Notes: a model not told the origin generated them from the letters alone. A stretch of 64,000 nucleotides of DNA from Isoetes taiwanensis (GCA_021234155.1 JAJEKV010000028.1:12910134-12974133); one strand, 5' to 3'. Counted from the first letter of the stretch, positions 11,262-23,145 are shown. A program made the numbers and translations.

Positions 11262-12814
11262 TTGGCTCGTTTGAAAGCTGATTCAGAGCTCTTTCCAACG
11301 GTGTATGGCATCACAGGTTTTAGGTTCTGGCTGATAGCCTTTTCGGCCCTGACATTTTCGGCTCTATGGCGTCAACTTCCAAGCTGCCTGCAAAACCTCC
11401 TGTATCCATGCTGGTGCAGGGGGCAAATTTGGCATAGCGGTAATGCTTCGGTGGATGGTGCCTCGGCGCCAGCTGGTGCCAATTCTAACAAAGATCAGTC
11501 CCGTCCACTTCCTTGGAGGTCCTCAACTTCTGGAGTAAATGCTAGCAGGGAGCGCTTTAGTGATTGGATCAAGAAGGACTTGTCATCAACTACGTCTGCT
11601 GTGTGTATTGCTACAGCTATTGATGTGATGATTTAGGATAATAGAAGAGATCTCAATAATCTTTTGGGTGAGTTGCGAGCAAAGGAGACTCAGTTGGAGC
11701 TTCAGTTACCTCCTGTTGAAGTTTTCTATCAGCATGAAATGTGTAAGAATACTCTTCAAGCGTCTGGGTACAATGTGGTCAAGATTGATCATGACTTACA
11801 CAAGAAGTGTATTAGTAACTTGTTGTCGTTTAGTGTGGTTGGTCAATATACTGGAGCATTTCTTGACATTAGGAAGCTTGGCTATTGGTTGACTGGTCAT
11901 CTTCGAAGATTAGCCACCTTATCGTATTTTAAAGATGCTGGATAAGAAGTTCTTTTTTATCATTTTTTATGATGTTGTGGCTGTGGAGCAACTGGTGGCA
12001 CGTGGTGTGGACCCAATGTGGAGTGATTATATTTTGTACCAGCCTTACTCGCCTGGATTTTCTCCTGGTACGACTCGTGCTCTTAGGATGCCATGCTGGT
12101 TTTCTATTCCTAATCTTCCTCCTGATCTCTTGGTGCCGGAGTTTCTTATCAGTATTGCTAATGGTCTGGGTACTCATCTGGCCCATTCTATTGTTGATGG
12201 TGCTAAAATTTGTGTCTCTCTTCTTCTTTCCGGTCGCGGTCTTCCCCGACCGTGTGGTTGTGAAAAGTGGCCCTATCTTTCTGAAGTATGCTTTGCAATT
12301 GCTCAATGGCCCTCAGCTTGCTGATTTATTTCCTCAACTTGCTTTATTTGCAAATTTTCGTGCTAAGAGAGATCGCCCTGCAATGGTCCCTTCTTCCTCT
12401 ATGCCTCCTACCTCTGTTGAGTCCCCTTTATCCTCTGTTGTCCCTTCTGCCAATGCTACTGCTGCCTCTGTTGTTGTTACTCCATCTGTTGCTAAAACCA
12501 CTATCCCACAGAAGATTGTGCATACTCCCGCTTTTGAAAAGGATGCTAGGGCTAAGTTACAGAAGATCCAGGAGTTGCAAGAGCGGCATGAAAATGTTCA
12601 AGAGCATCATGAAAATGCCCAAGAGGGATGGACAAATGTTAATTGGAAAAGAGCTGCACGCAATAAGGCTAGTCAACATGTGTCTCATGTCATGAGCGAT
12701 TCTGATAATTTGCATGGAAGGGTGGAGCAGAGAGGAGGCTCTCCCTTGCCAGTTACCCAACAAAATAATGGGGGGGGTAGAGCAGAGAGGAGGCTCTCCC
12801 TCACCAAGTGCTGA
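11262..12814 (+). pseudogene. LINE ORF1 (gag-like, DUF4283-like), broken
   Basis: Frame pieces collectively encode a plant LINE ORF1. Residues around ERFSDWIKKDL and YQHEMCKNTLQ are followed, after a stop at about 11634, by a continuation to 11945. A shifted frame from 11935 then holds the core resembling DUF4283 (KKFFFIIFYDVVAVEQLVAR, then CWFSIPNLPPDL and ISIANGLG). A third frame carries a Ser/Pro/Val-rich and then charged C-terminal tail. Close to the end (12712-12865) a roughly 60 bp unit containing GAGCAGAGAGGAGGCTCTCCC occurs three times with small changes. The family binds element RNA in the retrotransposition particle. At least one stop and two frameshifts separate the pieces, so no intact protein is predicted. 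Confidence 0.8.
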
Positions 12815-14848
12815 ACAAAATAATGGAAGGGTGGAACAGAGAGGAGGCTCCCCTTTGCCAATTTCCAGGATGAGGTGGGCTGACCTCCCTTTTGAACCAT
12901 CCGAGATGGACATGGTTGATGCTGGATCTATTGGGATGGCGGCGGAACATAATATTTTGGCCACATGAACCTGTTGTCTTGGAATGTGAGGGGAGTGGCT
13001 TCTTCCCCAAGTAAAAGAAGCAGGTTGTCTCTTTACCTGTCTAAGTTTGCTACGACCTTTTGCTGCCTTCAAGAGCATAAGTGCCGCCGAGGTGATGTAC
13101 ATAAAGTAGCTAACGTATTTGGACATGACTATAATGTCTTGGTGTCTGCTGCTGATGCATCTAAGGCTGGTGTGCTTACTGCATGGAAGTCTTCTGTGGA
13201 TGTCACTTTTACTCAAACAGATAGGTTCGGGCGGTGGATAATAATCAAATGGAAAGACAAGGGCCAAGAATGGGGTTTGATAAATGTATATGCTCATAAT
13301 AGACCTCGTCAGCGTGGTGCTTTGTGGGCAACTTTGAGGAATAAAGTTCTTCAGCTTGGGCAGAATGTTGCATGGTTGCTCGTTGGTGACTTTAATATGG
13401 TCGAGTTGGAAAGAGATAGAAGTGGTCACGGCTCTGAAGTGGTGCAAGGATTCGAGCGAGAACAATGGCTACGCCTTTTACATGATGGTCAGCTTATAGA
13501 GATTGATGGTGATCAGTCCTTTACGTGGTGTAAGGAGCTGGTAGAGCTTATGCAAGGCATGATAGAGGATACTTTAATACTTGTGCAGCTGCTCGGCTAG
13601 CGGATTTTCGTCGCTCAAATCTTCTGGATAGCTCCGTGTCTGATCATAATCCACAACTCCTAACTAATGATGTGGCTAATTGTCATCGACCTACCAGGAC
13701 CTACTTTAAGCTTAATTGCAAGTACTTGGAGGATGATGAGTTCAAACTTGGTTGTAGTCGGGCTTGGTCTCGGGCCTTCTCACCTCGTAGGGGCATGTCT
13801 GGGGTTGTCGCAGCGTTGTCTGCAGTGAAGTCATTTGCAAAAGAATATGGGAGAGTCAGAGCTGCTGAAGCTAGACTATTGACTGCATTGTACCAGGAAT
13901 TAGAAGTACTCCGCGCTCGTGGCCATACTAGTGGAGTCAGAGAAAAGGAGTTATTATCTCAGATCAAGGCTATCGAAACTGTAAAAGTTACTGACGCCAA
14001 GGTGAAGGCAGGGTTGCAGTGGTTCAAGGACGGAGATAGATGTACCCGGCTCTTTTTTGCGGCAGCAAGAAGAAGGAAACTCGCCACTTCTATACATTCT
14101 TTAGTGTTGCCAGATGGCGCTCTTATCTCCGATCCGGTGAATCTTAAGCAGTATCTTCATCATCACTTTTCTTCATTCTTTGCACGACACCCATTGCCCT
14201 TTCAAAAGGACATGCAATTGGCCGTGTTGACTAAGGTGCGTCGCATTGTTTCTCAAAAGCAGAGGTTGCTTCTTGAGTCCAATATCGTGAAGGAGGACTT
14301 AAAAGCAGCTAGGCTCTCTTGAAAAGGGACAAATGCCCTGGTCTTGATGGCTTTCCTATTGAATTCTTTCAGAAGTGCTGGGACTGGTTGGAGGATGACA
14401 TATATGATGCCTTTTGTGAGTTTCAGAGATTTAGGAGCCTTGATAAGATTTTGAATACAGGTTATATCTCTCTCATTCCAAAGAGCAAGGAACCCAAGAC
14501 TATTTCTGACTGGCGACCTATTATATTGCTTTCCTCTGTGTACAAGATCTTTGCTAAGACATTGGCAGAAAGAGTCCGAGACATCTTGGCTGACGCTATC
14601 TCATCAACACAATCTGGCTTTCTCCCTCGTCATTGTATTCTCAACAACGTGGCTGCTGTATATGAAGGAATATATTGGGCCCGGTTACAGGATCATAGAG
14701 CAGTGTATCTTAAGCTTGATTTTGCTAAATCTTACGATAGTGTTGATTGGGGTTTCTTGGAGAAGTGTCTTCTTGCGCTTGGGTTTGGGGAGTCATTCAC
14801 AAGGAATGTCATGAAGCTCCATACATCAGCCAGATCTACTGTCCTTTT

Positions 14849-17038
14849 TTTTTTTTTTTTTTTTTTTTTGAAGGTAAGAATTTTTTTTATATTATATCAA
14901 AATAAGTACAATGTCTCAATAACAAAGAGGACTACTACAGGAGAAGTCTCGACATCTTCATCCTCTATGTGTAGAAACTTATTATCTGCTCAAAAGCTGA
15001 TTTACATTAAGCGCATAAATCCTCCAACTTGGTAACCAGATTATACAAGAAAGATGCAAGGAAAGAGGGCCCCCGAAAGATTCAAATAATATTAGAAGGC
15101 CAGAATAGAACATTTAGAAACAATGGGGAGCAAGAGAAGTAACGGGGTCCTTGCTCGCTGCTGAGCACCAAATAATGTAGGCATTAGGCATTATCAGAAA
15201 AGGCATGGAATTCTAAGCCGCTCGAACATAGCAGTATTCGAGCGATCCAAATCAGTCTTGGATAGTACCTGGTATTTGGCATATCAGTACCAATAAAAAC
15301 ACACAAGCTTTAGTACTTGAGTGGCTATTCAAGCATAGCAGTTCTTGAAATAGCGCCAGGGTGCTTAGAAATCCGTTCAAGCTTCAGTACTTGAGTGAAT
15401 AAACCTCTTTCTGCCTTGCCATACAATCTATTATTCCTCTTCAATCAGTATATGAAGGTTTCTAAAATTATTCCACAAGACCTCCTGCATACATGAAAAT
15501 TTCTGATCATATCATTGTAAATCTGGACCTTTCTTGCTAGTAAGAAAGAGCGAGAGAAGGAAACAACGGCCTGATAGAATAAACCTGGGGAAAATTAAAG
15601 TTTTAATGCTCAACCTGAAGACTGCTTCTCTTACCAGATCTGCACCTATCTACTCCACCTTATAGGCACTTTTGCCATTTCAGTGCGCATCCGCATGAAA
15701 AGAATGGAACCTGTACTCAAGCTGCCGGAATCCTTTCTGTTTACAATGCAGATAGCATTATGCTTTCAAGAAGCAAAGAGCAGAAGCCACGTTAGTGGCA
15801 TGAAGCAAAATCGTGGAAAGATCCACCCAAAGCTGCTCCAGGACAAAACATCTCAAAAAGCCAGGAAAAACTCTACAAGAATGTTGAAAAAACATACTAG
15901 AATCTAGACAGTAACCAGTAAACCAGCCACAGTAATCTGTAAACCAACTTTTACTGGTCTAGGCTAGTCTTTTTACAAACTAGCTAGTTTTTGTCCCACT
16001 GCCAACGAGCAGCCAAAGTGGAGGACATGTATAGGCTTTTAAGTTCTACCACGTCGGGGATCATCATCGTATACCCCTAGTAATCAACTTCCAAATTTAA
16101 GTGACATTGGCCAGGTTTGAACCCATGACCAAATGAACGCTTATTTTTGGCATTACTAGGCCTATACCAACTCACCACACATCCGTTGGGCAAAACTTTG
16201 GCCATACATGCACACTTTGTAGGCAGGATTCAATCCCACCTTGAGGAAGTTTTCGGATCCTAGGGGCAACTCTAGGGGCATCGTTGAACCCAACGTCACC
16301 AGCCTAGTGCCGCCGCACGTATGACTTTTTGGGCATCCTAGGACCGAGGGCTTTAGACAAGAACCGAGAAACCAGCCACAATGTCGTAAAACCAACTACA
16401 ACTTTTGGTTTGGTTTAGACTAGTCTTTTACAAACTAGCTAGTTTTTGTCCCACTCGCCAACGAAAGCGTACCAAAGTGGAGGACATGTATAGGCTTTTA
16501 AGTTCTACCACGTCGGGGATCATCATCGTATACCCCTAGTAACCAACTTCCAAATTTAAGTGGCATTGGCAAGGTTTGAACCCATGACCAAATGAACGCT
16601 TATTTTTGGCATTACTAGGCCTATACCAACTCACCACACATCCGTTGGGCAAAACTTTGGCCATACATGCACACTTTGTAGGCAGGATTCAATCCCACCT
16701 TGAGGAAGTTTTCGGATCCTAGGGGCAACTCTAGGGGCATCGTTGAACCCAACGTCACCAGCCTAGTGCCGCCTGGCACGTATGACTTTTTGGGCATCCT
16801 AGGACCAGAGGGCTTTAGACAGTAACCAGTAAACCAGCCACAGTAATCTGTAAACCAACTTTTACTGGTCTAGACTAGTCTTTTTACAAACTAGCTAGTT
16901 TTTGTCCCACTGCCAACGAGCAGCCCTTGTGGGAGTCCTGAAAAACATACCAGGTGACCTCAGATTGAAGCAGCAGTGCCGGAAGTAAGGAGAGAGGGGC
17001 GGTCCCTCTCTCACGACCGCCCTAGCCGCAGGCGGGAA
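14849..17038 (-). mobile_element. Non-coding poly(A) retroposon inserted in the LINE reverse transcriptase
   Basis: The insertion starts on the plus strand as a run of T (its poly(A) tail on the minus strand) followed by GAAGGTAAGA. It ends at its 5' end in a GC-rich hairpin near 17000-17030. TGTCCTTTT flanks it on both sides (14840-14848 and 17039-17047), and removing the insertion restores the LINE reading frame exactly. It is the same family as 42285-43515: both share the 5' hairpin, phrases such as GCCACTAACGTGGCTT and TATAAGGTGGAGTAGAT, and the TTACCTTC-poly(A) end. This copy is about 1 kb longer because it carries a duplicated SINE-like block (15903-16925). No protein is encoded, so it must have been mobilised in trans, plausibly by a LINE with a CCTTC-poly(A) end. 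Confidence 0.88.
15903..16925 (-). repeat. Tandemly duplicated tRNA-like SINE block inside the retroposon
   Basis: A segment of about 105 bp (beginning cagtaaccagtaaaccagcc on the plus strand) occurs three times, near 15907, 16360 and 16817. The intervening block of about 350 bp occurs twice, giving a period of about 450-460 bp. Read on the minus strand, each long block contains an A-box-like TGGTGAGTTGGTATAGG (16161-16177 in the first copy). About 40 bp later comes a B-box-like GGGTTCAAACC (16114-16124; second copy 16573-16583). That spacing and content fit a tRNA-derived RNA polymerase III promoter. The arrangement is either a SINE duplicated by unequal exchange or a terminal-repeat element in miniature. 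Confidence 0.65.
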
Positions 17039-19289
17039 TGTCCTTTTCCAGGGCGAGCCATCTGATATTTTTGTAGTGGGTAGAGGAGTTCGGCAAGGTT
17101 GTCCCTTAGCACCTTTGCTTTTCACAATTGTGGCAGAAGTATTATCCCAGCTCTTCTCCGTGGCTACCCAAGGTGGCGTTATTCAAGGCCTCCCAATGGA
17201 CGATGGTTCTCAAGAGGTATGTAACCAATATGCCGATAACACGTTTTTATCGAGGCTGAGAATCTTCGTAATGCTAACACATTCTCCTTAGCATCATGAG
17301 TTCTTGTAGGGTGGCAAAAATGTACAGCTTTGTGGACATTGGACAGTCCCATCCCTCCCTGTATTTTGGACTATCCATGGAAGATTCTTCTGCATGGCAA
17401 TACCACAAAGTTGCTTGGTATCCCAGTTGGAATTCACGTCTCTACTTCAGATGCTTGGGATGAAATCATTAGTGGGTTACAAAAGTACTTGTTTTGGTGG
17501 AATACAGCTAAACTGTCCATGCCCGGTAGAATCACTGTGGCTAAATGTGTTCTTAGTAATACTCATGTCTACATGGCGTCTGCTCTATTAGCTCCGCAGT
17601 GTAAGATGGAGGAGATTGTGCGTATCGTCAGAAATTTTATTTGGGGTGGAAATGAGTTAGGGGCGGTGGTCAAGGTAGCTTGGGCGAAATGCATTAGACC
17701 TAAGGCAGCTGGTGGTCTTGGTATGTTGGATTTTCACCTCCAAAGCAAGGTGATGATATCAAAATTTATTTGGAGGATTTTCATTGGTAAGGATGATTCT
17801 CCTGGCCTGAGGTTGTTGGTGCAGTCGATTTAGCATTGTCTCCCATTTCATAGCCACCATTAAGCCCCTCCTTCCTTGGGCTTTGCTTTATCATATGCAT
17901 CCGTATCCTAATGCTTCTCCCTTTCTAAGGGGTTGCTTCTTCGCTTGGGACTTTGTCGTCTCTTTTCCATATTAATCCTGAGGCATGTCTTCAGTTGTCC
18001 ACTCCATGCTGGTGGATTCCTTTGCAGGACACTCCAGAGAATGTGCCTCTAAGTGTGGTTGTTCATCCAAAGACACAATGACGTTGGATAGCAGCTGGTA
18101 TAAGCACTATTGCAGCTTGGTATGAGTCTGGTCATCTCATGTCATAGGAAGCATTTAGAACAAAGTTCTTGTTGTACAGATGGGACAGAGTAATCTGGAA
18201 TCATATTCTTTGCATTGTTGCCCGGGATTACGGTCCACAAATTGAGGTAGTCGTATGGGGTTGCCATCAGGATATCCAGCCAGGGCGGTTTGTGTCTTCT
18301 GTGTATAAATTGCTTTTGCATTCTGAAATCATGCCTCCATCTAATAGGTGGCATCTTCAGGTCCCTCAACCACAATGGAAAAGTGTTATGGATATGGGCA
18401 TGGGATAAGCTGCTTCATCCCAAAGTAGCAGTTTTGTGGTGGCAAGTGATCCATAGATGCCTCAGAGTCAACAGGTTAGTCCATAAAATGGATAATCAAA
18501 TTTCAGAGCTCTGTCCTTTATGCCAGCAAAGGGTTAAGAGTATTGAGCATTGTTTTTTCTTGTGTGAGCGGCTTCGGCAGGCATGGTCTTAATTGTTGAC
18601 CCTATTTGGCACGTCTCGATCTAGCCAGCAAATTTTGCTTGCTATCTATCCTGATGCTTGGTCCAAACTACGGAAACGAGCTTTTCATCTCGCATGTGGC
18701 TGGCTTTTATGGTCAATCTGGAAGAGAAGGAGGTTGTTTATCTTTAAGGGCGTAGATACTGCAGATGAGATTGTTCTTTCGGGTAATGAAAATAAAATTG
18801 TTATGGCTTACAATTGTTCTTCTCTTGATCAAGAGAAGAAAGTACTGATCTGGCATACGTACCTTCAGATTCATTCTTTTGCATAGGCAGGTGGCTGTGC
18901 TCAGTTGGATCGGTTTGTCCACTGGGGTTATAATCCTGTCTTTGCATTTTATGCTGCTCTAGTTTTTAGTTGGTGAATAAAGCTTGTCGTCCTTCAAAAA
19001 AAAAAATTCTCCAAACTGCAGGATAGAATAGAGAGAAAGATGGTTGAAAGATATGACCAATCACTCGAGAATGAGCTCGAACAGCTGGACAAAAATTGAT
19101 TGTAGTCAAACCCCCATCATCCTCCAATTAAGTTGCTTAGAATCCACTGCCATGTCGTGGATCTTCTTATTGAGAAACCTTTCCAACTACTTGGTGTCAA
19201 GAATCTAGTAACAACTCAACATCCTTCATTTTCATGTAATTGTTAGAAATAGACAAAAGTGAAATCTCAAGAGTCATGTTCCATTCAAA

Positions 19290-20260
19290 ATATTCTTTTA
19301 ACTGCCAATGAGGAAGATTGACAAAAAAAGCCAGGGTAGTAGTTTTGGAAAAGAACAGGAGTACTGCCTAGTGTATCCACTGACACCTCTAGACACCAGT
19401 TTGTCCACATCTCCAACGTCTTTAAACATGATAAGAAAAAGCCTGCTACCTATATCTCTAATAGACTCAAAGGAATGGATGCCATGTTTGCAAAGAAGAG
19501 CCTTAAGCCAGGATGCAATCTTGTTCACGTCAAAATATTGGCCAGTTCAATATGCTACGACAGAGTAAACGACCAAATTCAGCAAGTACTTGAGATGGCC
19601 GTTCGGATCCAGGTCAACCAGGAGAGTATTGTGGTACATACCACCCGATTAAACTTGGCTAATGTCTTAAACAGAAGAGAAGGGAGGTGCTGCATTTGCG
19701 GACTCATTCGACCGCTTCATCGTATCCATCTTATTACCCCTCTGTACAAAGGCAACAGCCTCAGATACTCAGTCAATCTTGCCGTGTGGCAAATTTTGCA
19801 TTATCCAACTGCTGAAACGTGACTGAGAGACTCGTTGAACAGAGTCTTGGCGGCTCCAAACTCCACGACCAGGTGCTTCAGGAGCCGTTGTTTCATGATC
19901 AGCTGCCTTTTTCTTTACCAGATCGTGCTTGATTGATTTCACCTAAGAGCTTGTCTATCTCCTCCAATTTGTCCACACACAAGTCCTTTGTTGCATGAGC
20001 ACCTCTAGCCTGGTCGTAATCAGGCGGTTGAGAGGAAAGGGAAGCTTGGGTGCCAGCAATCGAGATTGCAACAGAAAAAGCTTGGGAGGCATCAGCATTT
20101 GCAACAGAATCAGCTCAGAGGTTTGTAGAGCATTGAGATTTGTCGGTGGAGCAGTTGGAACAATTCAAACTGTAGGAATCAGCAAAGGAAACCCTCCATT
20201 AGCATGCGAAGGCCACACCGCCTCTGCTCCAAAAAAAGCGGTCGTTTCCATATGAACTCA
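19290..20260 (-). pseudogene. Second, diverged LINE ORF1 fragment
   Basis: On the minus strand a decayed sequence resembles ORF1 of the LINE immediately upstream. It has an SQSRFSSWI segment like ERFSDWI, and further on a segment IRDIGSRLFLIMFKDVGDVD followed by KLVSRGVS. The latter matches the ORF1 core that ends VEQLVARGV in position and pattern. Stops and frame changes abound. It belongs to a related but distinct LINE, in the opposite orientation, and no ORF2 or tail was found with it. Confidence 0.6.
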
Positions 20261-21779
20261 GCTGATGCAATAATCTAATTAGCGACAAGAATGAGGGGAT
20301 CGGAGCATTAGATGAGATGAAAGAAGAGCAGCTAAACACCATTTTGCGGAGTGATCAATTGGACCCATAAATTAAGTGGCAAGTGGATTACAAAATATCA
20401 TGAAGCTAATCTTCAAGGCTCTTTTTACCTCCAAGCACCTTCTGGGACCCATTCCGCATCCTATAGTTTGAAGTAACAATGAAGAAAGCTCAGGAAAAAT
20501 TCCCAATGGAGAGCATAGTTCCAACAAAAGGAATAAGTTAATTGATTATTATATACTCTGAACTGAAACCTTTGATATAGTTCTGTGATCCGTTATAATT
20601 GCAGAAGCAAAACCATAACTCTGAATCAAACAAACCAAAATCTGCTTAACCATGTTTCTAATTGTAAGAAATTTGTTTGCAGGACAAGACCATAGTTTAA
20701 ACTTTAAAATTTTTATACCTTGAAGACCTCGCATCCTGGTCATCCCCGTTCACAACCACATTAATACCTTCACCATTCCTTGGGAAAACTCTTGGTGTAG
20801 GTCTGACCAAAAACAACAACAAAACTGAACAGACAAGACCAGATTTAAAAACTCTGAAGATAGAAATCAGAGCAAAATCTGCACTGAAAGAACCTAATGG
20901 GACAATAGAGAGCTATATTGCAACTGGAAAAAAACCATTGAACCGGCTGCCCTTGAAGAGACTGCATCCCAGCATCCCAAATTGTAACCCTTTAAAGAAA
21001 CTGGCCTCAAAACGTCATAGGCTTGAAGAAAACGTATGGCAGAGTAGAGTATTTCCATGGCTATGGCAGTGCAGAGTAGCCAGAACAAAGTATTTCTGTT
21101 GCAACTACACAGGAATATTTTTCAAAAAGGTATATTAAAATATTATTGCAGTAATTCATAGAATATTCTTTGAAGAGACATATTCAAAGATTATTGCAAT
21201 AATCCACGAAATATTCTCGTGAAAAGGCATATTTCAAAGATTCTATAATATAACCACAATGCAGTCCAATGGTGGGGGACAACTAGATCGATATAACTTG
21301 CAAGCGCGAGTGGTTAAAACCGAAGCAACAACAGGAATTCTTGCTTGCCGATCTCAATTCTAACGCATCTTCATGAAATTCTCTAGAAGAGAAAGGCATG
21401 CTTAATGAAAATCGACTATACTATCACTTCTTATTTTGTACAATAATTGGAAAAACATAAAAAATATCTTACTTTTATTGTTATTCTGATAAATGTATTA
21501 AGTTGTTCATAATTTGATGTAAAATTGGTCTTAGACCACAAAATGGGAGCACTATGTTAGACCATTAGGATTTGGAGCTCATAAAATGGGAGCATCTATC
21601 TATCTATCTATATCTAACATATATATGTTCTTATGTTTATCGCGCTCGTGTGGGGTATTTGATCCTTGGTCTTTATCCTCTCAAGCCATCCATTCTAACC
21701 ACTAAAACACACATTGATTTATTAACAAAAATGTTATTTTAAAATACTTAAGGATATGTTAATTAAGATATATCTAGAT
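20261..21779. other. Anonymous repeats, including a dispersed family shared with 54470-54640
   Basis: No gene is seen. The segment about 21160-21330 resembles 54470-54640. Both contain AATATTC.TGAAAA type runs, a (T)GC.(G/A)TCCAA(T/C)GGT phrase and TTGCAAG(G/C)GC..GTGGTTAA(A/G)AC. They are probably two old copies of one non-autonomous element. A CTAT microsatellite of about 20 bp lies near 21596-21614. Confidence 0.4.
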
Positions 21780-22740
21780 CCCTAGAGTGTTCTAGATTGT
21801 TCTGGAATGTCTTAAAAGTCCTACAATAGTCTAGAATGTTCTAGACACCCATGACTATACTCCTCAATCTAAAAATAGAAAGTTTTTTTTACTATGATGT
21901 TCTAGAATGTTTTAGAAAGTTCTAAATAGTTGTAGAAAGTTTTATAATATTCTAGAATGTTCTAGATAGTTCTAGAATTTGTAGATACTCGTGGGTAAGC
22001 ACCTCAATCTAAAAATAAAAAGTTTTTGAAATTTTGAAGAGAATCAAATTATAATGTTCTAGAATGTTCCAGATGCTAATAGGTAAGCACCTCAATGTAA
22101 AAGTATAATTTTTTTAAAAAATTTTGCAACGAGTCAAGATAGAGTGCTTTGGAGATGTTCTAAAATGTTCTAGATGCTCATGGTAAGTACCTTAGTCTAA
22201 AAATAGAAAGTTTTCGAAATTTTGCAAACAGTAAAGATAGAATGTTCTAGGTTGTTCTAAATGCTCATTGGTAAGCACCTCAGTCTAAAACTAGAAATTT
22301 TACGAAAAATGTTGCAAGGAGCCAAAATAGAATACTTTCGAAAGTTCTAGAATGTTCTAGACACTTATAGATAAGTACCTCAGTCTAAAAATAGAAAGTT
22401 TCTTGAAACTTTGCAAAGAGCCAAAATAGAATGTTCTAAAATGTTTTACATGCTTGTGGGTAAGCATCTCAGTTTGAAAATAGAAGGTGGGTAAACACCT
22501 CAATCAAAAAATAGAAAGTTTTTTATTTTGAGAAGAGTTAAAATAAAATGTTTTAGAATGTTCTAGATGTTCATGGATTGGAAATTTGCAAATAGTCAAA
22601 ATAGAATGTTTTTAAATATTCTAGAATGTTCTAGACCATTCTGGAGATTCATGAATGAGCACCTCAAGCCCAAAGTAGAAAGTCTAAAAAAATCTTCAAC
22701 GATGTAGACACACGTGCGCAAGCACCTCAGACCTAGAATA
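21780..22740. repeat. Degenerate minisatellite rich in TTCTAGAA
   Basis: About ten diverged units of roughly 90 bp. Each combines one or more GTTCTAGAATGTTCTAGA-like palindromic phrases, a TAAGCACCTCA.TCTAAAAATAGAAAG phrase (variants near 21995, 22085, 22185, 22272, 22373, 22460, 22492, 22655 and 22720) and a (A/G)AAATTTTGCAA(A/G) spacer. It has no coding content. The TTCTAGAA cores formally fit the TTCnnGAA heat-shock-factor half-site pair, but tandem amplification explains their number. Confidence 0.85.
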
Positions 22741-22785
22741 GCAACATGGGTAACTTAACCAATGCAATCTAATAAATTGCCATTT

Positions 22786-22786
22786 T

Positions 22787-22812
<26 letters not shown>
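22786..22812. repeat. (GA)n microsatellite
   Basis: A short GA dinucleotide run ending in a G run. Confidence 0.9.
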
Positions 22813-22818
<6 letters not shown>

Positions 22819-22984
22819 TCAAATGTCAAATGTGAATAATTTAACCTATAGACAACTTGATATGTCCAGCTATATGTCATCAATAAAATATGTAGTAAAA
22901 TAAAGGGTTCTAGGGGCCTGAAACCATAGACCATATATCCCTAAAAGAATTGAATGGATCAATTCAAAACCATAACCTCGAACA

Positions 22985-23145
22985 TTTAGAAACGAAATCC
23001 AACAACGAAAACGACCGAGAGTTTACAGCCAATAACGGGTTTGGAGCAGTCATAGGCATATTCCAAGCATATACTGGCATATACCTATAATATGCCACAA
23101 ACCCACATAAACAAGGGTTTGCCCCTTAGGGGCAACCCAAAAAGG
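22985..23145 (+). repeat. Dispersed repeat, copy 1 (partner at 26005-26152)
   Basis: About 150 bp beginning CCAACAACGAAAACGACCGA and ending GGGTTTGCCCCTTAGGGGCAACCCAAAAA. It is almost the same as 26005-26152, apart from small indels. The end contains the palindrome TTGCCCC-TTA-GGGGCAA. The copy at 26 kb directly precedes a SINE. Sequence about 60-80 bp upstream of this copy (near 22935) also resembles sequence near 46320. These segments may belong to one larger non-autonomous element. Confidence 0.8.

Larger units (their letters stand above)
12965..18886 (+). pseudogene. LINE ORF2 (endonuclease / reverse transcriptase / zinc-binding), broken
   Basis: The ATG at 12965 opens an endonuclease domain with NLLSWNVRG, CLQEHK and GDFNMV, the metal-binding and catalytic landmarks of APE-type LINE endonucleases. 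A frameshift near 13550 precedes the SDHNP motif (13636). The reverse transcriptase shows the KCPGLDGFPIEFF and WRPI.LLSS motifs and KLDFAKSYDSVDW (first catalytic Asp kept). The frame is then cut at 14848 by a retroposon and resumes at 17048 with RGVRQGCPL. The second catalytic box reads YADN (17229-17240) instead of YADD or FADD, so an essential metal-binding Asp is missing. Thumb and connection sequence (17330-17833) and a CPLC...H...C zinc-binding segment (18490-18592) follow. No RNase H domain was recognised. Confidence 0.9.
11148..19006 (+). mobile_element. Full-length, inactive plant LINE (L1 type) with target-site duplications
   Basis: The element runs from about 11148 to an A run ending at 19006. 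It is flanked by TCTCAAACTGCAG (11135-11147) and TCTCCAAACTGCAG (19008-19021), a 13-14 bp target-site duplication differing by one base. Order: 5' leader, ORF1 with a DUF4283-like gag domain (about 11.3-12.8 kb), ORF2 with an apurinic endonuclease domain (12965 on), reverse transcriptase (about 14.0-17.6 kb) and a C-terminal CPLC zinc-binding motif (about 18.5 kb). The 3' end reads GTCCTTC plus poly(A). Without the 2.2 kb insertion at 14849-17038 the LINE is about 5.7 kb. Stops, frameshifts, a YADN active site and the insertion make it non-autonomous today. Confidence 0.92.

Noticed and set aside
12557-13465. A 302-codon minus-strand frame
   Set aside because: It is antisense to LINE ORF1/ORF2, whose domains are clearly on the plus strand.
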